This document shows, piece by piece, positions 51,269-58,997 of a stretch of 64,000 nt of DNA. The notes under the pieces were generated by a model. That model was not told the DNA's origin. It did no database searches and saw nothing but the letters and a program-made list of their open reading frames with translations. The position numbers and the translations under genes are program-made. The stretch is from Streptomyces goshikiensis (GTDB taxonomy: Bacteria > Actinomycetota > Actinomycetes > Streptomycetales > Streptomycetaceae), in assembly GCF_014650555.1 (NCBI RefSeq), contig NZ_BMVE01000001.1:806001-870000 (forward strand), read 5' to 3'. The first letter of the stretch is position 1; each line of letters starts with the position of its first letter.

Positions 51269-52024
51269 ATGATCATTTCTCATGACGTGGCGGGACCCGA
51301 GACCGGGCCCGCGGTGCTGCTGCTGCACTCCTCCGTGTGCGACCGCCGGATGTGGGAGCCCCAGTGGGCCCCGCTGGCCGAGGCCGGCTTCCGGGTGGTC
51401 CGCGCGGACTTCCGGACCTGCGGGGAATCCCCCGCCGCCGAGGCCCCGTACAGCGACGCCGGTGACGTACTCGCCCTGATGGACCGGCTCGGCATCGAGC
51501 GCGCCGCCTTCGTCGGGTCCTCGTACGGCGGCCGGATCGCGCTGCAGCTGGCCGCCCTGCACCCGGACCGGGTGCGCTCCCTGGCCCTGCTCTGCCCCGC
51601 CCTCCCCGCGCAGCGGCGCGGGCCGGCGCTGCTGGCCTTCAACGCCGCCGAGGGCGCCCTGCTGGAGGCCGGCGACCTGGAGGGCGCGGCCGAGCTGAAC
51701 GCCCGCCAGTGGCTCGGCCCGGACGCCGACGCGGCCGCGCACGCCCTCGTACGGGCCATGCAGCTGGGGAACCTGCGGGGCGCCCTGGCGGCCTCCGGGG
51801 AACACGAGCTCCCCGAGCCCGCCGTGGACCTGACGGCCCTCACGGTGCCCGTCCTCGCCGTCGGGGGCGCGCACGACATCCCCGATTTCCGGGACGTCCC
51901 CGCCGAGCTGGCCTCGCTCGTCCCCGGCGCGCTCCACGTCGAGCTGCCGTGGGCGGGCCATCTGCCCTCCCTGGAGCGCCCGGCGCAGATCACGCGACTG
52001 CTGCTGGACTTCCTGCGCCGCTGA
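51269..52024 (+). CDS. Alpha/beta hydrolase
   Basis: 251 residues. VLLLHSSVCDRRMWEPQ in the oxyanion region (HSS in place of HGxP), FVGSSYGGRIALQLA with nucleophile Ser85, LAVGGAHDIPDF with the acid and PWAGHLPSLERP with His. Ordinary esterase/lipase/epoxide-hydrolase-like; substrate not identifiable. ATG at 51269 (upstream frame is not conserved-looking). Separate from the TetR operon that follows. Confidence 0.87.
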   Translation: MIISHDVAGPETGPAVLLLHSSVCDRRMWEPQWAPLAEAGFRVVRADFRTCGESPAAEAPYSDAGDVLALMDRLGIERAAFVGSSYGGRIALQLAALHPDRVRSLALLCPALPAQRRGPALLAFNAAEGALLEAGDLEGAAELNARQWLGPDADAAAHALVRAMQLGNLRGALAASGEHELPEPAVDLTALTVPVLAVGGAHDIPDFRDVPAELASLVPGALHVELPWAGHLPSLERPAQITRLLLDFLRR

Positions 52025-52041
52025 CCCGACCGCCCGTTCGC

Positions 52042-52070
52042 TTGAACCTGTTCAAAAGAGGGTCTACAGT
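52042..52070 (+). promoter_or_regulatory. Promoter overlapped by an operator, TetR operon
   Basis: TTGAAC (52042-52047) and TACAGT (52065-52070) form a -35/-10 pair with a 17-bp spacer. The -35 is the left half of the palindrome TTGAACCTGTTCAA (52042-52055). Confidence 0.65.
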
Positions 52071-52085
52071 CATGTCCATCAGCAA

Positions 52086-52099
52086 TTGAACGCGTTCAA
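52086..52099. promoter_or_regulatory. Second operator of the TetR operon
   Basis: TTGAACGCGTTCAA, the same TTGAAC-N2-GTTCAA palindrome as at 52042-52055, 44 bp further (four helical turns), downstream of the -10 and 13 bp before the first gene. Probably bound by the TetR protein at 53063-53794. Confidence 0.7.
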
Positions 52100-52112
52100 G
52101 GGGGCTGGGGCA

Positions 52113-52517
52113 ATGGACCTCACCGTGGTTGCGTACGTCATCTACCTGATCGTCAGCATCGGCCTCACCGTCTGGGTGGCCCGCACCCTCAGCCGCAACG
52201 GCCGGGTCTTCATCGCGGACGTCCTCCAGGGCAACGAGAAGCTCGCGGACGCCGTCAACCACCTCCTGGTGGTCGGGTTCTACCTCGTGAACATCGGCTT
52301 CGTGACCCTCTACCTGCGCTCGGGCGAGACGATCCTCGAAGCCCGCGGCCTCTTCGAGGAGCTGTCGGTCAAGCTCGGCGTCGTCCTGCTCGTCCTCGGC
52401 TTCATGCACCTGGGCAACGTGTGGGTGCTGAACAGGATGCGCCGCCGGGGGATCATGGAGCGCCAGCAGACCCCGCCGGTCGCCCCGAACGCCTGGACCG
52501 CGCCGGCCGGGGCCTGA
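52113..52517 (+). CDS. Integral membrane protein
   Basis: 134 residues, three helices (VVAYVIYLIVSIGLTVWVA, VNHLLVVGFYLVNIGFVTLYL, VKLGVVLLVLGFMHLGNVWVL). First gene of a three-gene operon with a thiol-oxidoreductase-like protein and TetR regulator, behind the operator pair. ATG at 52113 after GGGGGC. Function unknown; the family is conserved in Streptomyces. Confidence 0.87.
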   Translation: MDLTVVAYVIYLIVSIGLTVWVARTLSRNGRVFIADVLQGNEKLADAVNHLLVVGFYLVNIGFVTLYLRSGETILEARGLFEELSVKLGVVLLVLGFMHLGNVWVLNRMRRRGIMERQQTPPVAPNAWTAPAGA

Positions 52518-52520
52518 CCG

Positions 52521-53051
52521 ATGGCCACGCCGACGGCCGCGCCGACGGCCTCGCCGACAGCGCCGGGGGCGGCGGGGGCGCCGGGGGCGGCGGGGGCGCC
52601 GGGGGCGCCGGGGGCGCCGGGGGCGCCGGGGGCGCCGGGGGCGGCCGTACGGCACCTGACGGTGCTGTACGACGCCCACTGCCCCCTCTGCGTCCACATC
52701 CGGCACTGGCTGCTCGGGCAGCGCCTGCTGGTGCCGCTCCGGCTCGTCCCGGCCGGATCCGAGGCGGCTCGGCGGCGGTACCCGCTGCTGGACCACGCGG
52801 GGACGCTCCGCCAGATCACCGTGGTCGGGGACTCGGGCCAGGTGTGGAGCGGGACGGACGCCTTCATCGTGTGCCTGTGGGCGCTGGCGGAGCACCGGCC
52901 GAGGGCGAACTGGCTGGCCACCCCGGCCGGCCGGCCCTTCGCCCGGGCCGCCATGTACACGGCCTCCGCCTGGCGCTCGGCGGTCCGCGGCGGCGGGGAA
53001 GCGGAGCCGGAAGAACCGGCCTGTGACGACCAGTGCTCCACACCCCGATAA
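52521..53051 (+). CDS. DCC-family thiol-disulfide oxidoreductase-like protein (DUF393)
   Basis: 176 residues. Core pattern LTVLYDAHCPLCVHIRHWLLGQ with the CxxC pair Cys54/Cys57, then LLVPLRLVPAGS and GTDAFIVCLWALAEH, typical of DCC/DUF393 proteins. The first 42 residues are unusual: Thr/Ala/Pro then repeated GAP/GAA triplets encoded by a 9-bp minisatellite. Three bases after the preceding stop, so same operon. Confidence 0.87.
   Translation: MATPTAAPTASPTAPGAAGAPGAAGAPGAPGAPGAPGAPGAAVRHLTVLYDAHCPLCVHIRHWLLGQRLLVPLRLVPAGSEAARRRYPLLDHAGTLRQITVVGDSGQVWSGTDAFIVCLWALAEHRPRANWLATPAGRPFARAAMYTASAWRSAVRGGGEAEPEEPACDDQCSTPR
52557..52642 (+). repeat. 9-bp coding minisatellite
   Basis: Tandem GGGGCGCCG units, some changed to GGGGGCGGC, in the 5' part of the DCC gene; about nine units encode Gly-Ala-Pro/Ala. 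Unit number is a multiple of three, so it can vary without frameshift. Confidence 0.85.
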
Positions 53052-53062
53052 AGTCGGACACC

Positions 53063-53794
53063 GTGACTGATCAGAAGGCTCCCAAGAGCGAGCAGACCCG
53101 CACGCTCATCCTCGAAACCGCGCTCCGGCTCTTCCAGGAACGCGGCTTCGACAAGACGACCATGCGGGGCATCGCCAAGGAGGCGGGGGTCTCGGTCGGC
53201 AACGCCTACTACTACTTCGCGTCGAAGGAACACCTCGTCCAGGGCTTCTACGACCGGATCGGCGCCGCGCACCAGGCGGCGGTCCGGCCCATCCTGGACA
53301 ACGAGACCGACCTCCAGAAGCGGCTCGCGGGCGTACTGACCAGCTGGCTGGACATTGCCGCCCCCTACCACGAGTTCGCTTCCCAGTTCTTCAAGAACGC
53401 CGCGGACCCCGAGAGTCCGCTCAGCCCCTTCTCGCCGGAGTCGGAGCCCGCGCGCAAGGCGGCCATCGACATGCACCGCGAGGTGCTGGCGGGGGCGAAG
53501 ACGAAGGTGCCGGCGGAGCTGGCCGACGTACTGCCGGAGCTGATGTGGCTCTCGCAGATGGGCCTGGTCCTGTACTGGGTCTTCGACCGCTCCCCGGACA
53601 GCGAGAAGACCCGCCGCCTGGCCGAGCGCGGCGCGCAGCTCACGACGCGGGGCATAGTGCTGGCCCGGTTCCGGGTGCTGCGGCCGCTGGTGCGGGAGCT
53701 CCACGAACTGTTCGCGGACTTCCTCCCGGGCATGGCTCAGACGGCGGTGTCGCGCAAGCGCGCGTCGGACGCCGACCGGGACCCGGCGGCCTAG
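53063..53794 (+). CDS. TetR-family regulator
   Basis: 243 residues. HTH at about 15-55: RTLILETALRLFQERGFDKTTMRGIAKEAGVSVGNAYYYFASKEHLVQGFY, followed by a long all-alpha ligand/dimer domain. GTG at 53063 chosen because the upstream frame overlaps the DCC gene. Last gene of the operon controlled by the two TTGAAC-N2-GTTCAA sites; likely autorepressor. The stop overlaps that of the convergent metallophosphoesterase gene (CTAG). Confidence 0.92.
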   Translation: MTDQKAPKSEQTRTLILETALRLFQERGFDKTTMRGIAKEAGVSVGNAYYYFASKEHLVQGFYDRIGAAHQAAVRPILDNETDLQKRLAGVLTSWLDIAAPYHEFASQFFKNAADPESPLSPFSPESEPARKAAIDMHREVLAGAKTKVPAELADVLPELMWLSQMGLVLYWVFDRSPDSEKTRRLAERGAQLTTRGIVLARFRVLRPLVRELHELFADFLPGMAQTAVSRKRASDADRDPAA

Positions 53795-55401
53795 GCCTGG
53801 TACGAGGCGAGCTCGACGACCGTGATGTCGGACGGCGCCCCGACCCTGACCGGGGGTCCCCAGGCGCCCGCGCCCCGGGAGACGTAGAGCTGGGTGTCCC
53901 CGTAGCGCTCCAGGCCGGCGACGGTGGGGTTGGCGAGCTCGGCGAGGTAGTTGCCGGGCCAGAGCTGGCCGCCGTGGGTGTGGCCGGACAGCTGGAGGTC
54001 CACGCCGTGCCGGACGGCGTCGTGGATGACGATCGGCTGGTGGGCCAGGAGCACGGCGGCGCGGGACCGGTCCCGGTTGCCGAGGGCCGCCTCGAAGTCC
54101 GGGCCGTGGCCCTCGCTCTCCCCCTGGACGTCGTTGACGCCGGCGAGGTCGAAGAGGGGCAGCGGGCGGCGGGCGTTCTCCAGCGGCGTCAGGCCGAGCT
54201 CGCGGACGTGGTCGATCCACTGCTGGGCGCCGGAGAAGTACTCGTGGTTGCCGGTGACGAAGTACGAGCCGTGGCGGGCCCGGAGGCCGCGCAGCGGCTC
54301 GGCGGCGGGGCCGAGGTCGTGCACGTTGCCGTCCACGAGGTCGCCGACGATGGCGATGAGGTCGGGCTGGGTGCGGTTGACGGTGTCCACGATGCGGGCG
54401 GTGTGGGCGCGGCCGAGGATCGGGCCGAGGTGGACGTCGCTGACGACGGCGATCCGGAACCCGTGCGCCGCGCGCGGCAGCTTGGCGAGCGGCACCGTGA
54501 CCCTCTTGACGCGGGGTCCGCGCAGGACGCCGTACGTCCCGTACCCGACGGTCCCCGCGGCCGCGGCCACCGCCGCCCCGCCCACGACCCGCGCGACGAA
54601 CCTCCGCCGGCTCATCCCGTCCCCCGCCCCGGGTCCGCCCCCGGCCGCCGAGGTCACCCCGGTGGCCCCTGCCGCCACGGCGCTGTCGTGCGCGGGAGCG
54701 GGAGCGGCGGCCTCGGCGTCGCCGCCGACGGGGGTGTCGGTGGGGGCCTGCGGCGCTGTTCCCCTACCCGCCCCTTCCCGAACCTGGGGCTCCGCCCCAG
54801 CCCCCGCCACGGCATCGCTCCGCGCACCGAGCCCGGGCAACCCGGCCGAGGCCGCACCGTCGACCCCCGGCACGGCCGGAGCCGCACCACCGCTCCCCGC
54901 AGAAGCGGCCGAGGCCGCACCATCCAGCCCCGCACCCGCAGGCACGGCCGCGGCGGCGCTACCCAGCCCCGCCGGCGATTGAGGCGCGGGGCCCGGGGCA
55001 GCGCCCCGACTCGCCGCAGGCGCAGCCTCCGCCGCGGCGGCCGGGGCGGGGGCGGTGGGCAGCGTGGGCTCGGGGGGTTGGCGGGGTGACCTCCGGAGGA
55101 GAAGGGCTCGGGCGGGTTCGGCCACGAGCATCGCCAGGCTGAGGTACAGCAGCACCGCCAGCCACATGAAGCCCGGCCAGGACACGGCCCGCTGGAGCCA
55201 GAACGGCGCGCCCGCGCGCCCGGCGGTGAGGGCCGCCACCGCGAGGGCCGGCAGCGCGAAGGCCAGAACCGTGCCCGCCCGGCGCCAGGCCCCGCCCGGC
55301 CGCGTCGTGTCGCGGACCAGGCGGATCCACAGCCACCGGTGGACCAGTACCAGCAGCCCCAGCACCGCCAGCGCGACCACCGCGAAGATCACCACGGTCA
55401 T
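53791..55401 (-). CDS. Membrane metallophosphoesterase with repeat-derived linker
   Basis: 536 residues. Three N-terminal helices (1-25, 43-63, 72-95), a 170-residue Ala/Pro/Gly linker (about 105-270), an RRRF-helix segment (about 272-300) and a calcineurin-like domain with VVSDVHLGP, VGDLVDGN, TGNHEYF, LLAHQP and SGHTHGGQ, the full metal-ligand set. Acts on the outer face; substrate probably a phosphoester lipid or nucleotide, unknown. Much of the linker DNA (54758-55008) is composed of Streptomyces interspersed-repeat sequence. Overlaps the SCO4848-family gene by 4 bp. Confidence 0.9.
   Translation of the reverse strand: MTVVIFAVVALAVLGLLVLVHRWLWIRLVRDTTRPGGAWRRAGTVLAFALPALAVAALTAGRAGAPFWLQRAVSWPGFMWLAVLLYLSLAMLVAEPARALLLRRSPRQPPEPTLPTAPAPAAAAEAAPAASRGAAPGPAPQSPAGLGSAAAAVPAGAGLDGAASAASAGSGGAAPAVPGVDGAASAGLPGLGARSDAVAGAGAEPQVREGAGRGTAPQAPTDTPVGGDAEAAAPAPAHDSAVAAGATGVTSAAGGGPGAGDGMSRRRFVARVVGGAAVAAAAGTVGYGTYGVLRGPRVKRVTVPLAKLPRAAHGFRIAVVSDVHLGPILGRAHTARIVDTVNRTQPDLIAIVGDLVDGNVHDLGPAAEPLRGLRARHGSYFVTGNHEYFSGAQQWIDHVRELGLTPLENARRPLPLFDLAGVNDVQGESEGHGPDFEAALGNRDRSRAAVLLAHQPIVIHDAVRHGVDLQLSGHTHGGQLWPGNYLAELANPTVAGLERYGDTQLYVSRGAGAWGPPVRVGAPSDITVVELASYQA
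54758..54810. repeat. Interspersed repeat module inside a coding linker
   Basis: Begins CCCCTACCCGCCCCTTCCC and continues with a GGGGCTCCGCCCC hairpin, a sequence I know as a common Streptomyces intergenic element. Here it encodes part of the metallophosphoesterase linker. Confidence 0.6.
54963..55008. repeat. Second interspersed repeat module inside the linker
   Basis: Matches the reverse complement of 32-59 at 26 of 28 bases (54963-54990) and runs on into a GGGGC.../...GCCCC arm. Confidence 0.7.
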
Positions 55402-55643
55402 CGCGGCGCACGCCTCAACGCGCGAACGCCACGCAGCCCGATCACACCAACGGCCGTCCCCAGGAGAAAGGAGGTCACGGCCAGGAGAAAGTGGACCCAG
55501 AAGTAAGCCGTCGGATCTCCCGCGGCGTCAAACGCCAGGCCACTGCCGTTCTTCCACAGGTTCCGGACGAAGGACACCCAGATGAACCAGCTCCACACTC
55601 CGAAGGCGAGCAGGAACCAGGAGGCGGCGCGGCTGAGTCTCAT
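55398..55643 (-). CDS. SCO4848-family membrane protein
   Basis: 81 residues, two helices: AASWFLLAFGVWSWFIWVSFVRNLW and FWVHFLLAVTSFLLGTAVGVIGLRGVRALRR. Matches the Streptomyces SCO4848 family by sequence and by place beside dacC-type and metallophosphoesterase genes. ATGA overlap with the metallophosphoesterase start suggests coupled expression. Function unknown. Confidence 0.88.
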   Translation of the reverse strand: MRLSRAASWFLLAFGVWSWFIWVSFVRNLWKNGSGLAFDAAGDPTAYFWVHFLLAVTSFLLGTAVGVIGLRGVRALRRAPR

Positions 55644-55764
55644 GCCCCCAGTATCGGTTTCGTCCCCAGGACGGACGCGCGGGGGTGGGCTGTACCGGCA
55701 ATGGTTGCGGCGGGTTGGCCGGTCCGCGATGCCGCACACAGCATCGGGATGTACTTTCACCTGC

Positions 55765-57039
55765 GTGTCTGCCAAGAAGACCGCGCTGACGGTCCTGTCC
55801 GCCGCGCTGCTGGTCCCCGTCATGCTCACGGCCCCCGCCCACGCCCTGCCGCGCGCGCACCCCGCGCCCGCCCCGACCCCGAAGCCCCGCGACGGCAAGG
55901 GCGGGGCCAAGCAGGCGCCGGCGCCACCCGTGTCGATGTCCGCCGTCGGCGGGACCCGGCTCGGCCAGCCGGGGACCCAGGTGAACCTGCTGCCGGGCGC
56001 GCCCGCGCTGCCGGAGAGCCTCACCGGGCGTTCGTGGATCGTGGCGGACGCCGGTTCCGGCGAGGTCCTGGCCGCGCACAACGCGCACTGGCGGCTGCCC
56101 CCGGCCTCCACCATGAAGATGCTCTTCGCGGACACCGTGCTGCCGACCCTCCCCAAGGACCAGGTCCACAAGGTCACGGAGGAGGAGATGTCCGACGTCG
56201 GCCAGGGTTCCAGCCTCGTCGGGGTCAAGGAGGACTACGAGTACTCCGTCCACGACCTGTGGCTCGGGGTGTTCCTTCGCTCCGGCAACGACGCCGTGCA
56301 CGTACTTTCGGCCATGAACGGCGGCATCGAGAAGACCGTCAAGGACATGCAGGCGCACGCCGAGGAGCTCCAGGCCCTCGACACGCACGTGGTCTCGCCC
56401 GACGGGTACGACGCGCCTGAGCAGGTCTCCAGCGCGTACGACCTGACCCTCATCGCCCGCTCCGGGCTGCAGAAGCAGGACTTCAAGGAGTACTGCGGCA
56501 CGGTGAGCGCGCAGTTCCCCGGCAGCCAGGAGGCCGGCAAGGCGCGCGACTCCTTCGAGATCCAGAACACGAACCGGCTGATGACGGGCGCCGGCGGCCT
56601 CGCCCCGTACAAGGGCATCGCGGGGGTGAAGAACGGCAACACCACGATGGCCGGCTCCACCTTCACCGGCGCGGCCCAGCGCGACGGCAGGACCCTGCTG
56701 GTCACGGTGATGAACCCGAACTCCGGCGGCCTGAACTCCGTCTACGAGGAGACCGCCGACCTCCTCGACTGGGGCTTCGCGGCGGCGGGCAAGGTGAAGC
56801 CGGTGGGTGAGCTGGTGTCGCCGAAGAGCGAGGACGGCACCTCGCACGGCTCGCCCGCCCAGTCCCACGAGAACACCCCCTCGGCGTCCGGCCAGGGCGC
56901 CGGCGGCGGCGTGGGGACCGCGCTCGGCATCGCGGGCGGGGCGCTGGCCGTCGCGGCGGGCGGGGTGTTCGCCGCGAACCGCCGCCGCCCGCGCCGCCCG
57001 CGCGGGGGCCGGGGCCCGGACACCGACCTCCTGCCCTAG
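55765..57039 (+). CDS. D-alanyl-D-alanine carboxypeptidase
   Basis: Secreted, membrane-anchored penicillin-binding protein trimming the terminal D-Ala of stem peptides; 424 residues. Signal peptide (1-28), Pro-rich linker, S11 peptidase domain with PPASTMK (Ser115, Lys118), SGN in LRSGNDAV, and VKNGNTTMAG where the family usually has KTG (K289-N290-G291). The C-terminus has a helix and RRRPRRPR tail. GTG start. The stop overlaps that of the yihY gene (CTAG). Confidence 0.93.
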   Translation: MSAKKTALTVLSAALLVPVMLTAPAHALPRAHPAPAPTPKPRDGKGGAKQAPAPPVSMSAVGGTRLGQPGTQVNLLPGAPALPESLTGRSWIVADAGSGEVLAAHNAHWRLPPASTMKMLFADTVLPTLPKDQVHKVTEEEMSDVGQGSSLVGVKEDYEYSVHDLWLGVFLRSGNDAVHVLSAMNGGIEKTVKDMQAHAEELQALDTHVVSPDGYDAPEQVSSAYDLTLIARSGLQKQDFKEYCGTVSAQFPGSQEAGKARDSFEIQNTNRLMTGAGGLAPYKGIAGVKNGNTTMAGSTFTGAAQRDGRTLLVTVMNPNSGGLNSVYEETADLLDWGFAAAGKVKPVGELVSPKSEDGTSHGSPAQSHENTPSASGQGAGGGVGTALGIAGGALAVAAGGVFAANRRRPRRPRGGRGPDTDLLP

Positions 57040-57995
57040 ACCTTCGGCGGGAGCTTCCGGGCCGGGGCCCCGGCGCTTTCGGCCTCGGCGTCCTCGGGGC
57101 CATCGGCCCCCGCGTCCTCGGGGCGCTCCGTCCCGGCCGGGGCGGCATCGTCACCGGTGGCGGTCCAGGCCGAGCAGTACAGCAGCAGCTTCGCCGTGAA
57201 GTTGATCCAGAGCAGCAGGGCGATCGGCACGCCGAAGGCCCCGTACATGCTCTTCGCCGCGACCTCCCGCATGTAGCCGCTCAGCAGCAGCTTGAGCAGC
57301 TCGAAGCCCGCCGCGCCGATGAGGGCCGCCTGGATCAGGCGGCCGCGCGGCGGTTCGACGCCGGGCAGCAGGGTCAGTACGTAGAGCAGGAGCAGGAACG
57401 CGGCCACCACGCCGACGAGGAAGGCGGCCGCCCGCAGCACCCCGCCGCCGACGCCGTGCGGCGGGATGCCGAGCCAGCCGCCGAACTTGCCGACGGCGCT
57501 GGCGCCGATGATCGAGGCCGCCGCCGAGGCCAGCCCCGCCGCGCCGAGGCCCAGCAGCACCAGCGTGTCCTTGCCCTTGCGCGCGACGGGGTTGCCCTGG
57601 TCCTCGTCGTCCTTGTCCCACACGGCGCGCAGGCAGTCCCGCATCGCGCCGACCCAGGAGATCCCGGCGAACAGCAGGATGGCGCCGGCGACGAGCCCGA
57701 CGGTGCCCGCGTTCGCGACGAGGCCGTTGATGTCGAGCTGGTCGGAGATCCCGGGGACCTGCTGGGAGAGGTTCTTCTCCAGCTTGTCGAGCTGGTCCTG
57801 GCTGAGCAGCGCCGCGCCGACGGCGGCCGCGACGGTGATGAGCGGGAAGAGGGCGAGGAAGCTGATGAAGGTGATCGCGGCGGCGAGCCGGGTCCAGTGC
57901 ACCCGGTCGAGCCGCTCGTAGGAACGCCACGCGTGCGTGCGCATCAGCGTGGCCGCCACGGGGCCGATCACCGGGAGTTTCGTCAGCCAGTCCAT
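57036..57995 (-). CDS. YihY/BrkB-family inner-membrane protein
   Basis: 319 residues, six helices. RLAAAITFISFLALFPLITVAAAVGAALL is the family's first-helix region; SWVGAMRDCLRAVWDKDDE follows, and LRAAAFLVGVVAAFLLLL, IGAAGFELLKLLLSGYM come later. C-terminal tail acidic and Pro/Ala-rich. ATG at 57995. Function of the family uncertain (possibly lipid flipping or export). The 180 bases upstream hold no gene I can recognise. Confidence 0.92.
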   Translation of the reverse strand: MDWLTKLPVIGPVAATLMRTHAWRSYERLDRVHWTRLAAAITFISFLALFPLITVAAAVGAALLSQDQLDKLEKNLSQQVPGISDQLDINGLVANAGTVGLVAGAILLFAGISWVGAMRDCLRAVWDKDDEDQGNPVARKGKDTLVLLGLGAAGLASAAASIIGASAVGKFGGWLGIPPHGVGGGVLRAAAFLVGVVAAFLLLLYVLTLLPGVEPPRGRLIQAALIGAAGFELLKLLLSGYMREVAAKSMYGAFGVPIALLLWINFTAKLLLYCSAWTATGDDAAPAGTERPEDAGADGPEDAEAESAGAPARKLPPKV

Positions 57996-58175
57996 GGGTC
58001 CCCGTAAATGAGCTGCCGGAAATAGCAAGGATTGTCGCTTTTGGGGACTACGGTCGTCGATTGTGACTTTTCGCCCGACGGCTCGCCCGTTCCATGCCCT
58101 GGTCCTGCGGAGGATCAGGTTCGGTGCCCGGATGACCCTGCTGCGGCCGCTGACCTCGCGGCCGCTCCGACACCT

Positions 58176-58772
58176 TCAGGAGGGTCGTATCGTCGCCTCG
58201 GCCGCGTCATCGGCGGGGGAGTTCAGCTGCGCCGGGACGCCCGTGGGGCCCGCACCGAAAGGGTATTCACGCAACTTGCGCCAGACGCCGTCGGAGCCCT
58301 GCTCGTAGAGCGCGAAGCCGTCGCAGACCCACTCGGCGGCGTAGTCGGCGAGGGTCGAGAACGCCGTGTCCATCGCCTCCTCGGAGATCCCGTGGGCGAC
58401 CGTGACGTGCGGGTGGTACGGGAACGCCAGCTCGCGGTCGAGCGGCCCCTCGGGGTCGCGGACCTGGTGCTGGAGCCGGGTGCAGCCCTGGGCGCCCTCG
58501 GCGATCCGGACGTAGACGACCGGCGAGAGCGGGCGGAAGGTTCCCGTCCCGGCGAGCCGCATCGCGAAGGCGCGGAAGGCGCCCGCGACCTCGGCGAGGT
58601 GCGCGCGGATCTCCGGGAGCCGGTCCGCGGCCACCTCGGTCGGCGGCACGAGGGTGACGTGCGTGGGAATGCCGTGCGCGGCGGCGTCCCCGAAGCCTGC
58701 GCGCAGCTCCTGGAGCTGGCTGCCGTACGGCTCCGGGACCGCGATCGAAACGCCGAGCGTTACGGTCCCCAC
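58176..58772 (-). CDS. 2'-5' RNA ligase-family (2H) protein
   Basis: 198 residues with the two H-x-T motifs of 2H phosphoesterases: THVTLVPP (His38/Thr40) and PHVTVAHG (His122/Thr124). Members hydrolyse or ligate 2',3'-cyclic or 2'-5' phosphodiesters (ThpR, cyclic phosphodiesterases). Starts with ATG at 58772. Alone between YihY and trpS; biological substrate unknown. Confidence 0.9.
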   Translation of the reverse strand: MGTVTLGVSIAVPEPYGSQLQELRAGFGDAAAHGIPTHVTLVPPTEVAADRLPEIRAHLAEVAGAFRAFAMRLAGTGTFRPLSPVVYVRIAEGAQGCTRLQHQVRDPEGPLDRELAFPYHPHVTVAHGISEEAMDTAFSTLADYAAEWVCDGFALYEQGSDGVWRKLREYPFGAGPTGVPAQLNSPADDAAEATIRPS

Positions 58773-58930
58773 GTCTGTCTCCTCCGTCGTCAGTCTGTTC
58801 CGTCGGTCTGTCGGTCAGCGGCCGGTGGGCGGTCGGTCGGTTCCGCGCCGGGGTGCTGTCGCTTCAGTGTGGCGGCAGCACCCCCGGGACGCCAGAGGCC
58901 TCTTTCGGGGGGCTCCGGCGCCCGGGCGGT

Positions 58931-58995
58931 ACCGGTGCGGTACCGGTGCCACACCGGTGCGGCGTCCGCGGCGCGCCGGTGCGGCGCCGGTGCGG
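58931..58995. repeat. Degenerate 11-bp repeats CCGGTGCGG
   Basis: At least five copies of CCGGTGCGG or a close variant (near 58932, 58943, 58954, 58976, 58987), ending at the trpS stop. With GTCGGTC repeats at 58801-58842 they fill most of the 225-bp gap. No gene or clear terminator seen in it. Confidence 0.7.
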
Positions 58996-58997
58996 CC

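Noticed and set aside
58773..58997. CRISPR-like array
   Set aside because: Repeat units are too short, degenerate and without unique spacers; no cas genes in the window.
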